Source of the DNA: Terrilactibacillus sp. S3-3
Lineage (GTDB): Bacteria; Bacillota; Bacilli; Bacillales; Sporolactobacillaceae
DNA length: 64,000 nucleotides
Assembly: GCA_030437565.1 (NCBI GenBank)
Contig: CP129291.1
Span: 2,852,001 to 2,916,000, forward strand
Direction of reading: 5' to 3'
In this document: positions 52,237-63,348 of the stretch, one piece after another
How positions within the stretch are numbered: position 1 is the first letter of the stretch
Layout of the letters: the number at the start of each line of letters is the position of its first letter
Program-made: the position numbers and the translations under genes
Notes under the pieces: model-generated
What the model saw: only the letters and a program-made list of their open reading frames with translations
What the model was told of the DNA's origin: nothing
The model's database searches: none

Positions 52237-52967
52237 TTATTGGGGAGCCAGGCCGCTTCGGATAACGCCAATCATTTGCTCGGCATTCGGATAGTCGCTC
52301 TCTTTATATTGTTCAATCACTTTTTCAATATCATAACTGACACGCTCAATCGATGTGCTGATCGTTTTTTCACCGACTTCAACAATGCTGTAGGAGGGCT
52401 GCGTCGGCCGTCAAAAGGGATGCCGACACTGCCGGTATTGATCACGGTTTTTCCGTCGATATAGCGAATATAAGCCTGATGAATATGAGCATAAACGAGG
52501 ATTTGTTCAGGCGTGCTTTCAAAGTGAAATTGCTGTTTGATCAAGTCGCCGGATCCGTCCGGAGGAACAGGATTAAACAGACTGTCAGGGGTCGCATGAA
52601 AAACATGAATCGCAGTTTTTTCATTTGCGATAAAAGTGAGTGAAGCAGGCAATTCCGTTAAGTAGGTGATATCCTCTTGACTAAGCCGGCTCACTCCCCA
52701 TTCTCTTTCCCGTTTCATTGTATCAAAAGCTGTCAAAGGCACTTCATTTTCCCGAATGCCTCTGACCATCCATTCATCGGCATTGCCTCTAATCACATCC
52801 GCACTGTTGGATTTAACTAATTCCAGTGCACGCTTGGGTTCGGGACCGCGAAAACAGATATCTCCAAGAACCACAATCCTGTCAATCGATTTTCTCTTGA
52901 TATCATTTAAAACAGCATCGAGTGCAACTGCATTGCCATGAATATCGGAAATAAATGCGTATCTCAA
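52237..52967 (-). CDS. Calcineurin-like metallophosphoesterase (YfcE-type), frameshifted
   Basis: About 243 aa: FISDIHGNAVALDAVLND, VVLGDICFRGPEP, VIRGNADEW, and VFHATPD, VYAHIHQAYIRYIDGKTVINTGSVGIPFDG, which supply all dimetal ligands. After a frame change near 52408 the tail runs to TAA 52237. It hydrolyses phosphodiesters in the cytosol; natural substrate unknown. Confidence 0.82.
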
Positions 52968-53041
52968 TAGTCTGCCTCCTATTCTATATTCCCCATACGG
53001 TTAATTATATTTTATCATAATCGCTTATGGGGAGGAGGAAG

Positions 53042-53625
53042 TCAAATTTGTGAACCGTCCATGTCATTCTTGTCAACTTTATAAGTGCCCAGATCGGATC
53101 TCATGAAAATCATCGGATGACGGCTTGCCGGTTCCCTAACTTGTCCCTTTTTAAACTTAAAATAGGTGACTTTTTCGTTTAATTGGTGACGAAACTGTGC
53201 TGTTCGAAATACCCTGTTTAAAAATGCATTCGCATGCATCGGCACTTCAATTTGGTCTGCGTTCGTTAATCGGACCATCATCGTCTCCTTATCCACGCTA
53301 TCCCAGTGCTTAATGTGAGAATGCGCCAACCAGACGCAATCACGGTGATGAACAGATGTAAGAGGAAATAAGAAGATGCCCAGTTCGTTGCAAACACAGA
53401 TAGGGCACTTTTTTTATAACCCATAAGCGAGGCACTCCCTTTTCTGCCCGCATAGGTTGAGCCGAAATAGATACAGGAATAGTCTATGATTTTGAACGGT
53501 GTCATCGTTATCTTAACATGAGCATTTGTTTCAAGAGCCAGTGTCCATAACTCCCCTTGCGGACCATTAATGGGCAGAAGCGCCATTGTATCCGGATTAA
53601 CAACATACTTGTCCACGCTTTCCAA
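53042..53625 (-). CDS. comK: Competence transcription factor ComK, frameshifted
   Basis: TTG 53625 lies nine bases after GGGAGG. The joined frames give about 193 aa: YVVNPDTMALLPI, TPFKIIDYSCIYFGSTYAGRKGSASLMGYKK, then, after frame changes near 53400 and 53310, SHIKHW, QIEVPMHANAFLNRVFRTAQFRHQL. ComK drives DNA-uptake genes and its own promoter by binding AT-boxes. I saw no clear AAAA-N5-TTTT box upstream. Confidence 0.85.
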
Positions 53626-54427
53626 AAAAAACAACCTCCCTATCCATTCTTTCCATTTCCACACTAAACAGCTTCCGAATATCACACCATTTACAAAAGT
53701 TACTCTAAGCAGTGCTGCCCCTTCACCAAGTTTAACCATTCGATCTTGTCTGCATTTAATTTTCTTTACATGATCTTCGCCTCCTTATTTGAAAAATTTC
53801 ATACACGGTTAAATGGGAGTTTATGAAGAGCAATCATAAGGAGCTTGCGGCTTGCAAAATTCGAAAGAGGTATTTAATAATAAATCGAAATACCTATTTT
53901 ACCTCTGTGTTAATCCCATTATACTTTAAATTTTCAAAAAATAGAATCCTTTCTTAACATTATTTCATCTTTTTCCCTTTTTATTTCTAATTAAATGAAT
54001 CTAAAGAATCTGATTCTTTAGGCCTATAAAAAAAAAAAAAAATATTTATTTTTATCTGAACTCATGATAAAGTTAATAGTAGAGGTTTATAAAGTGGCAA
54101 ACCCTCGTACTATTCGGTAAATTTAAATTCATGTCTCTCTGTTTTCCCATTGCAAAAAAATTTATTTTGCCGCTAGGTGTGATGAATCCTGACATTGCTG
54201 CATTATATGACCTGCCATTTGTCTTATGAAAGCGCTACAAACAAAATTTGGCGGTTGATTTTTTTTCTTTAAATATAGTAAGATTATACTATAATGCTCA
54301 TTGTTGAGAATTGTTAGATTTTGGGTTTTGAAAATTTTATGTGACATTGGTGAGGCCAGCCGTTAGTCACAGACATGGGTGTGATGAATAGCAGAGATTT
54401 CATCATCTTTGGCAATTTTTGTAATTT
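53626..54427. other. Long intergenic with a possible leader or small RNA
   Basis: AT-rich, no gene seen. Within it a TATAAT box (about 54290), a hairpin GTGAC/GTCAC (54341-54370) and a GATGAA/TTCATC hairpin (54383-54404) followed by CTTTGGCAATTTTT could mark a small RNA or leader ending before the permease promoter. Confidence 0.3.
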
Positions 54428-54449
54428 ATTGTATACAATAATTGTATAC
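54428..54449. promoter_or_regulatory. Overlapping palindromes, GntR-type operator
   Basis: GTATACAAT-A-ATTGTATAC (54431-54449) is a perfect 9+1+9 palindrome, and ATTGTATACAAT (54428-54439) is a second one overlapping it. The TTGTATACAA core is that of GntR-type operators, including the B. subtilis gnt operator. It lies about 115 bp upstream of the permease gene. Confidence 0.6.
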
Positions 54450-54564
54450 TTTTCAACGTGCTAATATTTCACAGCAAGCTCCGCTATATTCTTAAAATAA
54501 GAATGTTAAATCTTTCTTTAATGAGGAATATTAATAACAGACAAAGCTAGGGAGGAACTTCCAG

Positions 54565-55948
54565 ATGGAGAAATCACCATCTCTCAAACGCACACTAACG
54601 CTGTACCAAGTCGTTCTTTTTGGACTTGCCTACATGGCCCCGATGATTGTATTCGGCATCTTCGGTGTCATCGCTGAAGCTTCGAAAGGGCTTGTCATGG
54701 CCTCGTATATCGTTTCATTGGTTGCCATGCTTTTCACCGCCTACAATTATGGGCAAATGGTTAAGGCCTTTCCGATGGCCGGATCAGCTTATACTTATGT
54801 CAGAAAATCGATAAGCTCTCATTTGGGCTTCTTGGTCGGCTGGGCGACTATGCTCGACTACATCTTTATTCCAATGGCAATCTGGCTGATTGGATCATGT
54901 ATTTAACAGCTATGTTTCCAAGTGTACCTATTTGGGCCTGGATTCTCGCCTTTATCATTATCACAACAATCATCAATCTTATCGGTATCCAAGTGACAAC
55001 GAATGTAAACTTGTTAATGATGCTCTTCCAGTTCTTTGTCATTGCCTTCTTCGTCATTTTGAGCATCAAGAGCCTGCTGGGCGGAACCGGTGCGGGTGCC
55101 TTATGGTCGGTCCATCTTTTCACCGGTGACGGTAACAGCTCGCTTTCCGCAGTCTTTGCCGGGGCTTCGATCGCCTGCTATTCTTACCTTGGCTTCGACG
55201 CGATCACGACGTTGACTGAAGAAACGATCAATCCTGAAAAAAAAAAACGATGCCGCGGGCCATCCTACTCACGACATTAATCGGCGGTGTTATTTTCATC
55301 ATCGCATCGTATTTTTCACAACTGGTCCATCCTGATTATCTGCAATTCAAAGATATCTCTTCTGCAGGATTGGAAATTGCGAAAGAAATCGGCGGCAATG
55401 TATTCGGCGCTTTCTTCCTTGCCGGTTTAATCATTGCTCAGTTCGCTTCGGGTCTTTCCGCTCAGGCAAGTGCTTCCAGATTGATGTATGCCATGGGCCG
55501 CGATTCTGTGCTTCCTAAAAAATTCTTTGGCTATTTACATCCGAAGTTCCGTACGCCGTTCCTTAACATTATTTTAATCGGCGTCATTTCATTGCTGGCT
55601 TTGACCATGACTGTCACGACATCGACTTCTTTTATCAACTTTGGTGCTTTCTCGGCCTTCACTTTTGTCAATATTTCTGTGTTTGCTCACTACTTTATTC
55701 GAAATCGCCAGCGGGGGACGAAAGGCTTCTTCTTCCGTTACCTCCTGATTCCTTTGTTAGGTGCCTGCTTTACATTCTGGCTGCTCATCCACCTGGACAA
55801 AGATGCTTTGATACTTGGGGTATCTTGGTTAGTGATCGGTTTCGTGTACCTTCTCTTCCTGACAAAAATGTTTAAACAGGCGCCGCCGGAAATGCATTTA
55901 CGGGATGGCGAACTGGAAGAAAGTACCGCCAATCAAAACAAAGCATAA
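54565..55948 (+). CDS. APC-family amino acid/polyamine permease, frameshifted
   Basis: ATG 54565 follows GGGAGGAAC. About 460 aa: TLYQVVLFGLAYMAPMIVFGIFG (TM1), FPMAGSAYTYVRKSISSHLGFLVGWATMLDYIFIP, YLGFDAITTLTEETINPEKK, GLSAQASASRLMYAMGRDSVLPKKFFGYLHPKFRTP. It resembles putrescine/amino acid importers and is a paralogue of the permease at 15194. Frame changes lie near 54890 and at the A-run near 55240-55248. Confidence 0.85.
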
Positions 55949-56079
55949 TGAATCTTAGGCAATAATAAATCGTTAAAATACGGCCTCACCCGGTTTGAAT
56001 GAAGCCAGCAGTTATAAATCTGCACGGCAATCACGCAAAACTTAGAACACGGGCTATCCCTAAGACGGCCCTTTAATAT

Positions 56080-56109
56080 AGAAGCGAGAGGAACATTCCT
56101 CTCGCTTCT
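56080..56109. terminator. Long stem-loop after the permease gene
   Basis: AGAAGCGAGAGGAA (56080-56093) is the exact complement of 56096-56109. The loop is only two bases and the flanks have few Ts, but its place after the permease and before convergent pabBC fits a bidirectional terminator. Confidence 0.55.
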
Positions 56110-56238
56110 ATTCATGATCAGCATTAATAAAACAAACAGCAGCTTTATTTAAAATTATATGAGGGGCTGTTTTAAGGCAGAAAAACACCCTATGTAACAG
56201 CCTCGCGATTTTTACCAATAACCCACCGCCTGTTATCC

Positions 56239-57983
56239 CTATTCTGCAGCCAATTTCACCGGCACCCAGCCGCGAACGCTATTGATGAACCAAATGGCGT
56301 CCGCTTTTTTTACCTGATCAAGAGATAGCGGATGTACGCTGACTTTTCCTGTCTCAATCAGCTGTTCACGAAAAGTGCCGGCGAGCAGCCCGTCTTCAAC
56401 CCGCGGAGTCAGTCAGCAGCTTTCCATCCATTTCGCATACGACATTGCCGTTGGTAAATTCCGTGACGTACCCCTTTTCATTCCAAAGCAATGTATCGTA
56501 ATAACTTGGATCGCTGTTCTTGTGTAGATCATAAACCTGCCGATGTGTTGTTTTATGATACAAAAAGAGGTCTTGGCTGGAAACAGATGCAGCGGCCAAA
56601 CAAACCCGCCGCTTCCCTGTCAGCTCCTTTATTGGTTTCGATTCAACCCGGATGTGACCATTCTGCGCGGCCAATAGCCTCATTTTATACAATCCGTCAT
56701 TCATCCGCCGTGCCTCTGCCAAAAGGGATTGTTTCACCTCATTTTCATCGAAAGGATATCGGAAATAATCGGCCGATCGCTTCATCCGTGACAAATGCTT
56801 TTCCATCAGGACGATCCGGCCGTCCTCCAGCCGCAAACTTTCCAACAGATCAAAATCCGGCAGAACGGTTTTAAGCACCTTGGCTTTGGCCAGCGTTTTT
56901 CATATATTCGCCTTTAGATGTTGAATCCCATGTAATCCCGCCGCCGACACCGTACCGCGCTTTTTTTTTCATTATCATCGAACAGTACCGTGCGGATTGG
57001 CACATTAAAAACGGCTGTTTTCCCGGGTTCAATATAGCCGATCGCCCCGCAATACACTTCGCGCGGCGATTTTTCCAGACGGCGAATAAGCGCCATCGTG
57101 CTGACTTTCGGTGCTCCCGTTATCGATCCGCATGGAAACAAGGCTCTGAAAACATCCGTCAGCGTCGTCCCCTTTTTTGTTTTTGCTTCAACGGTCGATG
57201 TCATTTGAAAAACCGTTGGATACGGCTCAATTTCAAACAGTTTCGGCACGCTGACTGTCCCCGTCTCGGCAATATGCCCTAGATCATTGCGCAGTAAATC
57301 GACAATCATCACGTTTTCTGCTTGATCTTTTTTTGAAAGGCGCAATCGGCTTTTATTCGCTTTATCGCTGTCCGCATCCATGCCGCGGGCTATCGTCCTT
57401 TCATCGGTTTGGTCATGATCGTCGTTCCGTCCCAGGCAAAAAAACATTCCGGCGACGCAGACAAAATGCTTTTCGAACCAAAATGCAAATAGGCACAGTA
57501 ATCCGCCTGCTGAGACTGTCTTAATTGTTGGAACAAACCATAACTGTCTCCTGTAAAGTCGGACGACAGGCGCATGGTACAGTTCACTTGATATGTATTT
57601 CCCTCCGCGATCTGCCGATGAATCGTTTGGATGTCCGCCCTGTATTGCTCCGGATCGGTCTCAGAACGCCAATCCAAAATAATCTTCTCAGGCCGTTCCT
57701 GATCATGAACGGGCAGCGGATGCGAAAAAATCGCAAAATAAAGAAGCGGCCAAGTGTGATCTGACCGGACCTGCAGCGCCTGGTCAAAAGCAGGAGCGGC
57801 TTCATAGCTGATATAACCGGCCGCATAATAGCCTCTTCCTATCCAATCTTCCAGCTCTCGTAGACGAGGCAAAACCTGCTCCAGCTGATCCGCCTGGAGC
57901 ACGGTCACCGGGTTTTTAAAAAGAACCGCGTCATTTGTTAGAAAAGGATGGCGAAAATGAAACTCCATATAGCAATCCTTCAT
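56239..57983 (-). CDS. pabB: Aminodeoxychorismate synthase component I fused to aminodeoxychorismate lyase (PabBC), frameshifted
   Basis: Residues 1-350 are PabB: YHFGSKSILSASPECFF-like, MKGTIARGM, ENVMIVDLLRNDLG, SITGAPKVSTM, YCGAIGYI. The frame runs on after YGVGGGITWDSTSKGEYMKTLAKA straight into a PabC-type class IV lyase (LLESLRLEDGRIVLMEKHLSRMKRSADYFR, VTEFTNGNVVCEMDGKLLTP, GLLAGTFR), with no stop or start between, about 580 aa. The fusion makes 4-aminobenzoate from chorismate for folate. Frame changes lie near 57400, 56950, 56890 and 56400. It overlaps pabA by 4 bp. Confidence 0.85.
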
Positions 57984-58579
57984 CGCACCTTTTCGCCTTC
58001 TCTCGCATAAACATGATAAGTCTCAAAAAATTGTTTGAGCAATACTTTTCCTTTTTCAGTAAGGACGGACTCGGGGTGAAACTGGACCCCTTCAATAGCC
58101 AGACTGCGGTGGCGGACCGACATGATTTCTCCTTCTTCCGTCTCGCCGCTCACTTCCAAAACATCCGGCAATGTCTTCTTTTCCGCGACAAGCGAATGGT
58201 AGCGTGCAACTTTAAGCGGACTCGGCACATTTCGATACAACGTTCTCCCGTCATGATAAACAGCAGACTGTTTCCCGTGCATCGGTCGTTTGGCCTTTAC
58301 GATTGTTCCACCAAACGCCTCAACAATCGCTTGAAAGCCAAGACAAATGCCCAGAATAGGAAAATCTTCCTTGCATTTGTTAATCAGATCTAACGTGACA
58401 CCGGCATCTTCCGGACGTCCCGGCCCCGGAGACAGGCAGACCGCCTGCGGCCCCATCTCGCGGATCCTCTCCGCAGATAGAGCGTCATTTTTAACAACAT
58501 CCACCTCATAACCCAGGCTTTCAATGTACTGCACCAGATTGTATGTAAAAGAGTCATAGTTATCAATCATCAGAATCAT
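57980..58579 (-). CDS. pabA: Aminodeoxychorismate/anthranilate synthase glutamine amidotransferase PabA
   Basis: Intact, 199 aa class I amidotransferase: IDNYDSFTYNLVQY, LSPGPGRPEDAG, GICLGFQAI with the catalytic Cys, and GVQFHPESVLTEKG with the His/Glu. It supplies ammonia from glutamine to PabB. With pabBC adjacent and no trp genes in sight, folate is the likely use, though such subunits can serve tryptophan synthesis too. Confidence 0.9.
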   Translation of the reverse strand: MILMIDNYDSFTYNLVQYIESLGYEVDVVKNDALSAERIREMGPQAVCLSPGPGRPEDAGVTLDLINKCKEDFPILGICLGFQAIVEAFGGTIVKAKRPMHGKQSAVYHDGRTLYRNVPSPLKVARYHSLVAEKKTLPDVLEVSGETEEGEIMSVRHRSLAIEGVQFHPESVLTEKGKVLLKQFFETYHVYAREGEKVR

Positions 58580-58681
58580 GCTGCCACCTCTTTTTAAAAG
58601 CTCACTTTTCTTTCTATTATAATATATTCGTCCGGAGTGGCAGCCTAAATTTTACGGTCGGATTAAAAGTCAACAAAATCG

Positions 58682-58711
58682 TAGAAAAAGGCCGCCCGGA
58701 AATACAGGGCG
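58682..58711 (-). terminator. Terminator downstream of pucI
   Basis: GGCCGCCC and GGGCGGTC pair around 9 nt; the plus-strand A-run before it (58683-58686) is the U-tract on the minus strand. Confidence 0.75.
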
Positions 58712-58803
58712 GTCGACTATTTTTTGCGCAGCTATTTATTTAGAAAAGCCGTTGACAGGCTGCGCTGCTTTTTTCAGCAGGCAATTGCAATGGATTTGTC
58801 TTT

Positions 58804-60284
58804 TCACTGCCCGCTGCCGACAATTTTTATTGCTTCTTTTGCCGCTGTCTCCGATACCGGCGGATGCAGGCGCATGAGCGTCACATAACAAGCCAAGCAA
58901 CCACGACCCCGGCGAACCATGAGACATCGTAGATATGTTTAAGCTCCGGAATATACATCCCGCCTAACGAAATGAAGGCGCCGACAAGGGTGGCCACAAA
59001 AGCACGGTAATTAAAACCTTTAAAATACGCATACTGGCCTGTGGGTGAATAAAGATCATCGACATCAAGCCGGCATTTGCGAATTACAAAGTAATCCGCC
59101 AGCATCACGCCCGCAACAGGACCAAGCATCCCGCCGATTGTTCCTAGAAACGAGAAAACGCTGGTCGAACTTTCCATCAGCTTCCACGGAAAAGTAAACA
59201 GTGCCAAAACAGCAGTCAGGTAACTGCCCCTTTTAAAATTAATATACTTCGGCAGCAAATTGGCCAAGTCATAGGCCGGAGAAACAATATTGGCGGCCAC
59301 ATTGACCGACACAGCGGCAATACACAGCGTGATCACCGATGCGGCGATAACGAACGGATTATTGAAATGGCCGAGGATATCGACAACGTCCCAAATCGGC
59401 TTGCTTGCCAAAAGCCACTTGGGAGCCGGATGTCACGGTAATACTGGCAAAAGCAAACAACGCAAAAGTCCCCGGCAATCCAAAAAATTGACCTCTGAAC
59501 TGATCTTTCTGCGACTTTGCAAAACGTGTAAAATCGGGGATGTTTAAAATTAATGTGGCCCAAATGCCAATGATGCCGGTAACTCCGCCGACGAATGGCC
59601 AAAAAGATTCGCTGAAGCCATGGAACTTGCCCGGCTGCGAGTAGATCGGGCCCAATCCTCCGGCCGCATGAATCGCCCAAATCACCATACCGCCAAAGAC
59701 AAGATAAACGAGTGGTCCTGCCCATACTTCAAACTTCTTAATGGAATCCATCCCGTGGTGAAGAACAAGTAAGTGAATCGCCCAGAAAAACAGAAAAGAA
59801 AGCATTCCTGATAAATGGAGGCCTATAAAATTCCAACTGCCGCCTATTTTTCCCCAGCCGCTCCACAAATTAAGAATGAGAATGTTGATCGCCGTACTGC
59901 CTGCAAAAGCTTGAATCCCCAGCCACATGATCGCGACAAATCCGCGAAGCATCGCCGGAACCATCGCACCGTATATGCCAAAAGATGATCGGACAAGCAC
60001 CGGAAAAGGAATGCCGTATTTTGCTCCCGCATGGCCATTCAACGTCAAAGCGCCATACAGAACAAGCGATGCCGTGATAATAATGGCAAGCACTTGCCAG
60101 GGAGACAATCCCGCCGCAATGAGTCCGCCGACCGTTGCATATGTCGGGATATTATGAATGCACCCCATCCAAATTGACGCAAAATTCCATGTTCGCCAAT
60201 TCCAATTTTTTCGCCCGGCACCGGAGTCAGATCCTGGTTGCTCAACGTATTGACCGGCACCTTGTCATTTAAAAGTCTAAACAT
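58804..60284 (-). CDS. pucI: NCS1-family allantoin permease, frameshifted
   Basis: ATG 60284 follows GGGAGG. The joined frames give about 490 aa that match Bacillus PucI throughout: WMGCIHNIPTYATVGGLIAAGLSPWQVLAI, NGHAGAKYGIPFPVLVRSSFGIYGA, MWLGIQAFAGSTAINIL, NIPDFTRFAKSQKDQ, and SVNVAANIVSPAYDLANLLPKYINFKRG. It imports allantoin with protons or sodium. Frame changes lie near 60180, 59400 and 58915. It is 30 kb from the pucHGF genes. Confidence 0.88.
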
Positions 60285-60318
60285 TATTATTCCTCCCGTT
60301 AAAAATTCTCACATATCC

Positions 60319-60335
60319 TGTAAATAAATTTAACG
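60319..60335. promoter_or_regulatory. Candidate TnrA/GlnR site before pucI
   Basis: TGTAAATAAATTTAACG fits TGTNAN7TNACA except for the last base. It lies inside a CCGTTAAA/TTTAACGG inverted repeat (60296-60303, 60329-60336) 35 bp upstream of pucI. Confidence 0.35.
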
Positions 60336-60506
60336 GAATTATTAGAATGTTTCATCGGAAAAGCCTACAAAATTTTAACAAACAATTGTTTGAAATAACT
60401 ACCCATCAAAAACAGAGACCCAGTCCAACATTTTTTCATATTCAGATAACCCTTTTTACACAAGTATACGGGTTCAACTTATCGAAGGCAGCTCCTTTGC
60501 TTAAAA

Positions 60507-60554
60507 AATCATCGCCAGATATTATGTCGTTGAACATGGCATCTGGCGATGATT
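60507..60554 (-). terminator. Terminator of the LXG toxin/immunity operon
   Basis: AATCATCGCCAGAT (60507-60520) pairs with ATCTGGCGATGATT (60541-60554); the A-run at 60502-60507 becomes a U-tract on the minus strand. Confidence 0.7.
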
Positions 60555-60700
60555 AGATGGGCAATACCGTCAACTTTTGGCCAAAATCAAATGGTAATAA
60601 CACTTTTCCCCCGTGGTATATTTAAATCAAGTTGACATAACCTTATTTTTTCTGTCCAATAAGTGTAACCTATCCACTTTATCACTATTCATTTATAAGG

Positions 60701-61278
60701 TTACAATATAGAATTTCGTTCAATATCAAATATATCTATCTCTTTCTGTTCAAATAATTTCTCTAGTGAATCTATTCCTTTTTTTTTTGGGCAAATAGGT
60801 ACTCGTTTTCAGAAATTGGAACAGCAAGTAACCAAGCCACTTTTTTGTTTGGAAAATCCAGTGTTTTTAAATTTTCCCACAAAAATGGTGACACAAATAG
60901 AACATGCCTCATTTCATTATTTGGATAATACATTGTTATCATATCTCTAAAAATTCCACCATGAAATATTTGAAAATTTGAATTTATAATGCCAAAAGCA
61001 CAGGTTGCCAACACATTTGGAAACTGTTTATACTCTGATGCGCTCGCTCCAACAATTTCTATTCGTAAAGGAATTCCATCAACCGTGTAATCAATTGAAT
61101 GGTCGGAGAGTCCAATAGTTGAGTATGATGTTATACCATCATAAGGTCTATTAGTGGTTGAAAGTATATCAATATTATTGACATTATTTTCATCCCAGTA
61201 TTTTGAAACCTTTGGATTTCCCCCAAAAGCTTTTAAAGCTGACTTGGCAATTATTTTATTTTCACTAGATATACTCAT
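60701..61278 (-). CDS. Suppressor-of-fused (SUFU) domain immunity protein, frameshifted at the C-terminus
   Basis: About 192 aa. Residues 20-165 match the SUFU fold used as polymorphic-toxin immunity: PKVSKYWDENNVNNIDILSTTNRPYDGITSYSTIGLSDHSIDY, VLATCAFGII, LWENLKTLDFPNKKVAWLLAVPISENEYLFAQKKG. An A10 run near 60778 shifts the frame; the true tail ends at 60701. ATG 61278 has GGGGGG upstream. It starts 30 bp after the toxin stop and should block the GH-E nuclease. Confidence 0.82.
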
Positions 61279-61308
61279 AACAAGCCCCCCTTATGCCTCA
61301 AAACAATC

Positions 61309-63080
61309 TTAATCTCCAAAATAACTGTCAGTCAATTCCTCACCTTTGTAACTCCTATTAGAAGATGGTAACTCTGGCCTATAATGATCTAGATTATTGT
61401 GTTCGTCAGAAACTCTTTTCGTGAAATACCTCTTTCTTGGGCACTTTGTTGATGCTTTCTAAACTCGTAGCCAGGTTTATGCCCCATATCCCAGGGTTCG
61501 TTTTTATTCATTAATTTTCCAGTAACATGATCCTTTACTTCACCATCGGCAGTTTTAGCCTTTTCCCAAACTTTATCCCGAACACCTTTTCTATAACCAG
61601 ACGGACGTTTATATGTTTTGGCAAATTCCCCTGTATCTTTAGAAACTACTGGCCGGAACAAGTTTTTACCATTGTTTAAGCTATGAATAAAACTGTAAAT
61701 CCCACTGGAAACTTTATCAGCGATTTTGGCGACTTTATCTCTCAAACCCGCTGCATTGATGACATTAAAAGGGATCTCTCCAAGAACATCGGCCATTGCA
61801 AACCTGTGGCCAAGGGATGGAAATAAGCCATTTATGCCGGCCGCCGCTGTTTTCAGGGACTGATTGACTTTCCCATGCACGTTTTTCACTTTCAGCTTGG
61901 CCGTTTCTTTGACCGTCTTTCCGGCTCTTTTTATAGCGTTTGCTTTGCTGACCAGTTCGCCTGTTTCAGCCAGTTTGCCGATCTTGTCAACGCCTTTTGT
62001 GCCGAGCACTGAGACGGCAACGGTGGCCGCAGCATAAGTGATCCACCTTGAACGGGTGTAGGCGTCGCCATGCACCATATTTCGATCGTAGGAATCGGCA
62101 ATCGCCCTGGCGATGATGACCGACGTTTGTTGCTGGTTGGTGAGTGCATATAATGTATTCGCTATTGTTTGCAGATGAAAGAAGTCTATGATGCCATAAG
62201 CTGTATCCTTTGCAGCAGCATCTACCAGTCCTTCCCCAATGCCTAATTCGATTTTTTTTTCTTCATCAAAGCCATTCTGACATCAAAAGGCAGATTTTTC
62301 CCGGCCTTCTCTTTCTTCTCCGGCTCGCGGTCCTTTTCCTGCTGCTTCTTATAGTCGAGGTATGCCGCCGTTTCCCGTTCCCTCTCGTCCTGCAATTGAT
62401 AGACGGCGCTGTCATGATAGGCTTCGGCATTGAAATGGATCGGCGAGATATCGCCGCCTTGGCGCGTTGCTCCGATCAGTTCGGCAAACAGCTCCTTCAC
62501 GTATTGCTGGTCGCTTTCAGAGCCGCTGTATTCTTGAACGAGCGCTTGATCGAGTTCGCGAACGGCCTCCGCCGTTTGTGTTCGCTTGAGATCCGCTTTG
62601 TCCAGCTCGTTGTCAACAGCCTCCGTTGAAAACGGATCGAGCGACACAAGATCGGAAATGCTGCTCAGAATGCCGTCGATCGTTTCCCGCTGGTCATAGA
62701 CCATGTCCTTCGTCCTTCGACCGACGGTACCCGTTTGCGAGTTCCTGTTCCAGAAAGGGGACGGCCACCACCGTGTCCATGTCCCCTGATGAATCTTTGT
62801 CCCCTGATAAACCTTTGTCCTCAATCGCGCCGGGAACGCCGTAAAAAAAACGCAATCTGCCGGTCAATCAGCCGCAGCCAGGCATTGATCACATCAATCT
62901 GCGCCTGATAGAATTCTTTGATCGCCTGCGCCCCTTTACCTTAAAGTCATCCAACGTCGTGATGTTCTGAAAAGCGGTCCTTAAGTGCTGAAACTGCCCC
63001 CTGAGCGCCTCGTACTGTTTGGCCCGGGCCTTCATCGCCGCGATCAGGGTTTGTGCTTCGAATATCGTCGTCTCTCCCAT
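61309..63080 (-). CDS. LXG-domain polymorphic toxin with C-terminal GH-E/HNH-type nuclease, frameshifted
   Basis: About 590 aa. The N-terminal LXG helices (FEAQTLIAAMKARAKQYEALRGQFQ, LDDF-KGKGAQAIKEFYQAQIDVINAWL) are the secretion domain for the Bacillus type VII (Ess/Yuk) system. A linker and a hydrophobic segment (YAAATVAVSVLGTKGVDKIGK) follow. The C-terminus GYRKGVRDKVWEKAKTADGEVKDHVTGKLM, MGHKPGYEFRKHQQSAQERGISRKEFLDEHNNLDHYRPELPSSNRSYKG is a GH-E family nuclease toxin. Frame changes lie near 62940, 62830, 62250 and 61405. Confidence 0.85.
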
Positions 63081-63107
63081 TGGCTCCCTGCCCCCTTATT
63101 TAATGAA

Positions 63108-63348
63108 TGGCTTCATCCTGCCGTTTCAAAAGCTGCACATTGGCTCGGTATCCGTATTTTTTGAACTTCCTCTATGTACTCCGCCAAGAGGCACTGCAAA
63201 GCTTGTCCATATTTCCGCCAGTCTCCTTGTCCATACGGTCAGCCAAGTTTGATTTGGCTAGCCTTAATCAGTCGATCTTGTCATCCAAAACAACTGATTG
63301 TGGAGACAAGGCGCCAAAAATATGAGTCAGCCGCCGGATGGCGCCCAT
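63108..63348 (-). pseudogene. Degenerate small LXG-partner gene (YwqH/YwqI-like position)
   Basis: ATG 63348 opens 26 codons ending at TGA within DDKID(stop)LRLAKSNLADRMDKE, an apparent nonsense change. Another frame continues WRKYGQALQCLLAEYIEEVQK and a third ends RANVQLLKRQDEAIH at 63108. Helical, with a WR-x-Y pattern. Small WXG-like genes stand in this place upstream of LXG toxins in Bacillus ywqHIJK. The family assignment is from position and helical character only. Confidence 0.4.
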
